Positions 15,669 to 20,250 of a DNA stretch of 20,250 nt are shown in pieces. The stretch spans positions 1-20,250 of the forward strand of contig CAJWLW010000059.1 of NCBI GenBank assembly GCA_913042885.1. The letters run 5' to 3'. Under the pieces are notes generated by a model that ran no database searches, was not told the origin of the DNA, and saw only the letters and a list, made by a program, of their open reading frames with translations. The first letter of the stretch is position 1. Each line of letters opens with the position of its first letter. Made by a program: the position numbers and the translations under genes. Origin of the DNA: an uncultured Lentisphaeria bacterium. GTDB lineage: Bacteria; Verrucomicrobiota; Lentisphaeria; JABSQK01; CAJWLW01.

Positions 15669-15763
15669 ACCCATTCTTCCGGCGAAAGCCACGACATCTA
15701 ACACCGCCTCGGCCCCGCAAAACTGTCGCGACTGCCTGGCCCACACGAATACGAGGAATTTCC

Positions 15764-18016
15764 ATGTCGAGCCCCGGTTCCATACAGCAACAGAAGAACG
15801 AAGCACTCATCGCCGCGTCCCACTACATGCGCGAAAGCGTCACCTCTGAAGTGCTGCCGCTATCCATAGACATCAGCTCAGCAACCTTGGACGACAGCCA
15901 GGCGAATGCGCTGCAGGCGATCGGAATCGAGGCGGCGCACACCGCCATCAAGAGCCTCGCCTCGCTGGCTACTATCGGCGAACTCGACCACCTCGGCGGC
16001 GGCCTCGACCTCATCCCGGCGCTCGCACTCACTGCCGCACTCACCGACTACGAGAAGGTCGAGTTCACGATCGAGCACGCCCACACCTCGATCGGGTACT
16101 ATTCTGTCCTGGCAGTCTACGGCTTCCTCGATACCGACCTGGTCATCAACGGCTTCCGGCGCGGCCTCGACATTGCCGGCCACGTCTCCTGGGTGCCCGG
16201 CGGAACACAACTCAACGGCGGACGACTCGGCGTCATGGTGCCGGTCGCTGTCGGGCAGGCACTCGGCAAGCGAGCCAAGCACGGCGACGGCGCCTGGGTC
16301 ATCACGCACTGCGGTGATGCCGGCTGGATTTCCGGACAGGCACTGAACGGTTTCAACTGTGCCGACCTGCACGATGCGCCAATTACCTTTGTCATGCATC
16401 GCAACGGCATCCAGCTCTCCGGCACCAATAAGCAGATCATGGACAAGGACCCTCGTTCGATGATCGCGTCGCAGGGCATCACGATCATCGAACTCGATTC
16501 GTTCGCCGACACGCACGCACTGTACAAGGCGTATCACGACGCCTGGAACCTGGCACAACAGGGCCGGCCGTCGCTCATCTACCCGACCGGCTGCAAATCT
16601 ACAGACACCGCAAAAGTCGACCTCAATGAACTCGGCCGACGTTACAACATCGCTGCCGAAACTGCGGAGTTCGCAGCGAAGAACGGCGTGGCGATGGAGA
16701 CGGAAATCTGGATTCCCGGTGCACTGATGAGTTATCGCGACGTGTACCCGATGCTCGAGTGTGTTTTTCATGTCAACGACCTGCCTGGCGGTGAAGGCCA
16801 TCACGACGGACACATGAAAGGCCGCGACGAGGCCGAAGTCCTGGCCAACCCGATGATGCAGATGACAGCGGCGCAGCAGGAAGCGATTGCGGCGCTGCGC
16901 AGCCAGACGCAACGCACGGTCGTCACTACAGCACGCCCGCAGCCCGGTAGCCCCAATCTTGTCTTGTCCGCCGAATCGGTGGCTGCAGTCGAACTGCCGC
17001 CGGGCGGCGACGTCACCAGCGCCCGGGCCGGCATCGAAGCCGGCTACGCGGCGGTCGCCAAGTCGTTTCCAGAACAGACCTTCGTCGTCAGTTGCGACCT
17101 GAATCCGTCAACCAAGCTCGCCAAGGCAGTCGCCGCCATCCCAGCCAACCACGCGTACGAAGTCAGCATCGAGGAGCAGGTTGCTACGCTCCTGGCAAAC
17201 GGCCTGGCGATGAGCGGCAACGAGCCGCAGCTGAATATCATCTCGACGTTCTCGGCCTTCTTCGACGGTCTCGCACGGGAAGGGTTCGAGATGTGGCGGT
17301 ACCAGCGCAACCTGACCGGTGCCAACGAAGGGTTGAACGTGACCTTCCACTTGTCGCATGTCGGTGCCTGCACGGGTCGCGACCATTTTTCCGGCTGGAG
17401 CCTCGACTGGGTAAACACCGCCCTCACCTATCTGCCGTACATTCATCGATTCTACACACCGGCCGATGCGCGCTCCGCCTTCCTCGCGGTTCGCGACCTG
17501 GCGGCTCACTACGGGGCGCACGTGGTCGGCGTACCGCGCGACAACCTGCCGGTGCTCGAAAAACAGGACGGCAGCGGCGCCCTATGGGAAGCCGACAGTG
17601 AGTGGGAGGCCGTGACCTGCTACCGCAACTACGACGGTGCCGGCAAAGCGATTCTCGCCCTCGGCGCGCCCGCTTCTGTCGCCGCGGAAGCTGCCGAAGC
17701 GGTCAAAGGAACCGAAGACGCAGCCGACGTGTATGTCGTCAACGGGCTGCCGCTGCCTGCCAATGAGCTCGCCGATCTCTTCACGGAGTACCGTGGCGGC
17801 ATCGTTACTGTCGAGGACAACCTGATCGGCTGCCGTGCCAGCGGTATTCGCGGGTTCGCGTCGATCGTCTCGGCCGCCGCCTACGACGCCAACGCCTGCG
17901 CCGAGCACGTCGGCATCATCGACCCGCGCATCGCCCCCTCGGGTGGACACTACGATATTTGGGAACACTTCGGCATTACCAAAGACGCGGTCGTAGCGGC
18001 GCTGCAGCGGCTGTGA
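15764..18016 (+). CDS. Divergent transketolase-like TPP enzyme
   Basis: A 750-residue protein with the three-domain order of transketolase. The N-terminal domain has a DHLGGGLDLIPAL stretch (near 74-86, where transketolases have their GH substrate loop), GGTQLNGGRLGVMVPVAVGQALG (near 146-168) and a TPP/magnesium site formed by Asp185 (CGDAGW) and Asn214 (HRNGIQ), 29 residues apart. The pyrimidine-binding domain carries Glu471 (SIEEQVATLLANGLA), equivalent to the catalytic glutamate that activates TPP. A C-terminal domain follows from about 610. It should transfer or cleave two-carbon units on a ketose-like substrate. Odd points are GDA instead of GDG, HRN instead of DNN, and a His-rich linker near 346-356 (GGEGHHDGH). 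It is not a standard TktA, and its substrate is unknown. GAGGA lies six bases before the ATG. Confidence 0.75.
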   Translation: MSSPGSIQQQKNEALIAASHYMRESVTSEVLPLSIDISSATLDDSQANALQAIGIEAAHTAIKSLASLATIGELDHLGGGLDLIPALALTAALTDYEKVEFTIEHAHTSIGYYSVLAVYGFLDTDLVINGFRRGLDIAGHVSWVPGGTQLNGGRLGVMVPVAVGQALGKRAKHGDGAWVITHCGDAGWISGQALNGFNCADLHDAPITFVMHRNGIQLSGTNKQIMDKDPRSMIASQGITIIELDSFADTHALYKAYHDAWNLAQQGRPSLIYPTGCKSTDTAKVDLNELGRRYNIAAETAEFAAKNGVAMETEIWIPGALMSYRDVYPMLECVFHVNDLPGGEGHHDGHMKGRDEAEVLANPMMQMTAAQQEAIAALRSQTQRTVVTTARPQPGSPNLVLSAESVAAVELPPGGDVTSARAGIEAGYAAVAKSFPEQTFVVSCDLNPSTKLAKAVAAIPANHAYEVSIEEQVATLLANGLAMSGNEPQLNIISTFSAFFDGLAREGFEMWRYQRNLTGANEGLNVTFHLSHVGACTGRDHFSGWSLDWVNTALTYLPYIHRFYTPADARSAFLAVRDLAAHYGAHVVGVPRDNLPVLEKQDGSGALWEADSEWEAVTCYRNYDGAGKAILALGAPASVAAEAAEAVKGTEDAADVYVVNGLPLPANELADLFTEYRGGIVTVEDNLIGCRASGIRGFASIVSAAAYDANACAEHVGIIDPRIAPSGGHYDIWEHFGITKDAVVAALQRL

Positions 18017-18023
18017 CGAGGTG

Positions 18024-19043
18024 TCAGTCGAGGCTGACCACCGTCTTGGTCACACGACTCGCGGGATCGAGCCAGGACTCGAACTGCCCGATCATGTCGT
18101 CAAAGGACGAACGGTGACTGATCCACGGTGTCGTGTCGATCTGACCAGCTTCAATCATCCCGACGATCTGCGCGAACTCCGCCGCCCTTGAGTTGCGCGA
18201 AGCAAACACCGTCAACTCCTTGCGATGGAATTCCGGATCTTGGATCGCAACGTCATCGAGCACCAGGCTGACAAAGACAATGCGCCCACCCGCCCCGCAA
18301 TAACCGATACAGGCGCCCATTGACAGCGAATTACCGGTAGCATCGAACACGCAGGTCGCCAGGCCACCATCGGTCAGCGTTTCGAGCTGCTTGATCGGCT
18401 CCGTCTTTGCATCGATCGTCTCGGACACACCAAGACGATCCCGGCAGAACCCCAGACGATGATCGTTGATGTCCATCGCAAGGACCCGCGCACCCGTCGC
18501 CTGGGCAAACTGTATCGTGCTCATACCGATCGGTCCGGCACCGACGACCAGGACCGTGTCATCCGCTGTTACGCTGCCGCGGTTCACCGCGTGACAACCG
18601 ATGCCGAGTGTCTCCACCAACGCCATCTGCTCCACCGACAGCTTGGTTGACGGGAAAAGCAGTCGCGCCGGCATTAACACCTCTTCACGCATACAACCGT
18701 CGGTCTGCACGCCCAAGACCTTCAGCGTCGTGCAGCAGTTTTCACGGTTGGCCCGGCAGGTGATACACTCGCCGCAGGTGAGGTATGGCCACACCGCACA
18801 ATCGTCCCCCGGCTTGACGTGTTCGACGCCGTCACCGGTCTCAACCACCGTAATACCGAGCTCGTGCCCGAGAATACGCGGATAGGAAAAAAAAGGCTGG
18901 CGCCCGCGAAAGGCGTGCATGTCCGTGCCGCAGATACCGATGCGGCGCACGCGAACTTTGACTTCAGCCGGTCCCGGCGCATCGGGGAACGGCATGTCCG
19001 TCATCCGTAAATCCCCTGGTTCTTGCAAGACGATCGTTTTCAT
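18024..19043 (-). CDS. Zinc-dependent alcohol/polyol dehydrogenase (MDR family)
   Basis: A 339-residue medium-chain dehydrogenase. Catalytic zinc ligands are Cys38 (GICGTD), His60-Glu61 (LGHE) and probably Glu144 (ALVETLGIG). The structural zinc site is C90-x2-C93-x2-C96-x7-C104. The Rossmann turn VGAGPIG is near 167-173, and Asp195 or a neighbour in LAMDIND indicates NAD(H) rather than NADP(H). The closest known groups oxidise sugar alcohols, sugar acids or L-threonine (L-galactonate 5-dehydrogenase and sorbitol dehydrogenase types); the exact substrate is not determined. GGAGAG lies about six bases before the ATG. It converges on the transketolase-like gene with only 7 bp between stops and is divergent from the unknown gene at the right edge. 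Confidence 0.88.
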   Translation of the reverse strand: MKTIVLQEPGDLRMTDMPFPDAPGPAEVKVRVRRIGICGTDMHAFRGRQPFFSYPRILGHELGITVVETGDGVEHVKPGDDCAVWPYLTCGECITCRANRENCCTTLKVLGVQTDGCMREEVLMPARLLFPSTKLSVEQMALVETLGIGCHAVNRGSVTADDTVLVVGAGPIGMSTIQFAQATGARVLAMDINDHRLGFCRDRLGVSETIDAKTEPIKQLETLTDGGLATCVFDATGNSLSMGACIGYCGAGGRIVFVSLVLDDVAIQDPEFHRKELTVFASRNSRAAEFAQIVGMIEAGQIDTTPWISHRSSFDDMIGQFESWLDPASRVTKTVVSLD

Positions 19044-19069
19044 TGAATCTCTCCATTGAAGCGAGCATC

Positions 19070-19097
19070 ACTATAGGGGTGTAAGTGCCGAGTGCAA
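19070..19097 (-). promoter_or_regulatory. Promoter candidate for the zinc dehydrogenase gene
   Basis: On the minus strand TTGCAC (19097-19092), 16 bases, then TATAGT (19075-19070), which differs from TATAAT at one position. The start codon at 19043 would be about 20 bases from the transcription start, with GGAGAG in between. The -35 is weak (three of six). Confidence 0.4.
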
Positions 19098-19145
19098 CGA
19101 CAGTACATGGCGCGAAAGCTGTCGCGACAGGCTACCTTACCCGCC

Positions 19146-20250
19146 ATGCGAACCAGCGACGACAACCAAATCGAAATCAGCGGGCCGGGATGGCACGCCG
19201 TGCACGCCCGCCGCACCGTGAATGGACCCCAGTCTCTGACCGTCAACGACACAGAGATCCTGCGGGACTGCGTCTGTTGCGTTGGCGGCCTCGCCGACCG
19301 GGCGGCCGTGATCGACAGCATCCGTGACAAACGCAATGCCAACGCCGACGTCGTGATGGCCAACGGGACTTTACCGTTCGGCAACGAGATCGAGTTTCTG
19401 CACACCTACCGGTACGGGGACGGCTTCGCCCGTATCATCACCGACCTCACCTTCCGCCGGGGCTCAACAGCGGCGCCGTCGGTCGATATCGGTTCGCTGA
19501 CTTTACCGGGGCCATGGAAAAGTTACCGGATCGCGACGGAGGCTGACGATGAACTGAAGCTCTCGGACTGGCGCACGATCGAAGACGTGACCTGGAATCA
19601 ACCGCCGCTCGCGTTAATTCTCGAGCACCACTCCGGCGTCCAGCTCGAGATCGGCATCGGCAACGATCTCTGGCGCTGGCAAAAAGGACTACTTACACCC
19701 CAGACAAACGCCGGCTGCTATGCTCTGAAAACATCCGGCGACGACCTGGAGTTCACTCGTTCCGTCACGATCTGCGACGAGGACACCGTGCCAAAACCAC
19801 GCGTCTACAGATTTTCCTGGTACCTGGCCTGGCAAACCTTGGCGACAACGACAGAGTTGCCCACAGGAACCGTCGAGCCGGTCTTCTCTGATGACGGATC
19901 ACTCGATACTGCGGCGACTGGCACCCAACTCGCACCCGGTACGCACCTGGCGCTCGATATGGCGGCGATCACCTGGCCGCCGACTCTGTACCGAGCCCGG
20001 CACGGCCGCATATCGACCCGGCCGTGCCTCGCCAGCAGTGCAGTGATAACACGGCTGCGCCGGATCGTGCGACAGCTTGCCGGGCTCGAGCAACAGGAAT
20101 TCGCATTAGTGTTTCGCAATCTGCAGCCCGGCCTGTGCGATGTCGGGCGCCATGCAGACCAAAAGCAATCGGCGGCGCACTGGGACATGTCCGACCTGCT
20201 TGCATTCAGTCTGTGGGCGCGTGGTTGCCTGGGTCCCGAACGCCGGATCC
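19146..20250 (+). CDS. Unknown protein, 3' end beyond the window
   Basis: A frame open for 368 codons from the ATG at 19146 to the window edge without a stop. An in-frame ATG at 19107 would add 13 residues (MARKLSRQATLPA). Neither start has a clear ribosome binding site. Hydrophilic, strand-like stretches rich in Thr, Trp and Tyr alternate (TYRYGDGFARIITDLTF, YRFSWYLAWQTL, MAAITWPPTLYRA). There is no signal peptide, membrane helix or motif I recognise. Codon use with G/C at third positions over the whole length supports real coding. The composition suggests a beta-sandwich protein, perhaps carbohydrate-active, but that is a guess. It lies divergent from the polyol dehydrogenase gene, with which it may share a control region. 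Confidence 0.7.
   Translation, partial: MRTSDDNQIEISGPGWHAVHARRTVNGPQSLTVNDTEILRDCVCCVGGLADRAAVIDSIRDKRNANADVVMANGTLPFGNEIEFLHTYRYGDGFARIITDLTFRRGSTAAPSVDIGSLTLPGPWKSYRIATEADDELKLSDWRTIEDVTWNQPPLALILEHHSGVQLEIGIGNDLWRWQKGLLTPQTNAGCYALKTSGDDLEFTRSVTICDEDTVPKPRVYRFSWYLAWQTLATTTELPTGTVEPVFSDDGSLDTAATGTQLAPGTHLALDMAAITWPPTLYRARHGRISTRPCLASSAVITRLRRIVRQLAGLEQQEFALVFRNLQPGLCDVGRHADQKQSAAHWDMSDLLAFSLWARGCLGPERRI

Larger units (their letters stand above)
15326..15763. other. 438-bp divergent intergenic region
   Basis: No gene is convincing. An 85-codon minus-strand frame (15383-15640) has no recognisable domain and no good ribosome binding site. The region holds candidate promoters for both flanking genes and GAGGA six bases before the ATG at 15764. 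It is longer than most gaps in this window, so a small RNA or a decayed gene cannot be excluded. Confidence 0.5.

Noticed and set aside
15878..16912. 344-codon minus-strand frame inside the transketolase-like gene
   Set aside because: It is antisense to a protein with conserved TPP-site residues.
18017..18050. Possible hairpin between the convergent transketolase-like and dehydrogenase genes
   Set aside because: The GGTGTCAG/CTGACCACC pairing needs a bulge, lies inside the dehydrogenase coding end, and has no T-tract.

Overview
The window is GC-rich bacterial chromosome, gene-dense, with short intergenic gaps, several 4-bp ATGA start/stop overlaps and Shine-Dalgarno-like sites. I see no rRNA, tRNA, CRISPR array, insertion sequence, integrase or phage gene. 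The gene set (3-hydroxybutyrate dehydrogenase, a YbiT-type ABC-F protein, a class III cyclase with FHA and GAF domains, PhyH dioxygenases) suggests a free-living or symbiotic Gram-negative heterotroph. The zinc-headed rhomboid-like and RDD membrane proteins resemble what I recall from Planctomycetes, Verrucomicrobia and some Proteobacteria. The sequence alone does not fix the phylum.

Layout. (1) 1-708: 3' part of a 3-hydroxybutyrate dehydrogenase gene, cut by the window edge. (2) 730-2432, minus strand: a two-gene ABC exporter of the DrrAB type. (3) 2561-6698: an island of five membrane proteins. A minus-strand rhomboid-like protein with a zinc-binding tail lies divergent to a four-gene plus-strand run: GYF_2-zinc-RDD protein, zinc-headed four-TM protein, small zinc-headed one-TM protein, and a polytopic protein. 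Four of the five carry Cys/His zinc sites. (4) 7078-9742: FHA-GAF-adenylate cyclase and cysteine synthase, the latter followed by a very good intrinsic terminator. (5) 9816-10562, minus: a family 2 glycosyltransferase. (6) 10848-13594: a PhyH dioxygenase followed by a 62-residue ribbon-helix-helix-like protein, facing a second operon of an NAD-dependent epimerase/dehydratase and another PhyH protein. (7) 13703-15325, minus: YbiT-like ABC-F ATPase. (8) 15764-20250: a divergent transketolase-like protein, convergent with a zinc alcohol/polyol dehydrogenase, and divergent from it an open reading frame that runs off the right edge with no recognised family.

How the parts may work together. The island in (3) looks like one functional unit: membrane proteins that present zinc ribbons or B-box-like heads, probably to the cytoplasm. 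I cannot assign it a process. Regions (6) and (8) look like small-molecule or sugar metabolism (2-oxoglutarate/iron oxygenases, epimerase, TPP enzyme, polyol dehydrogenase), but a shared pathway is inference. The remaining genes are ordinary housekeeping or transport functions.
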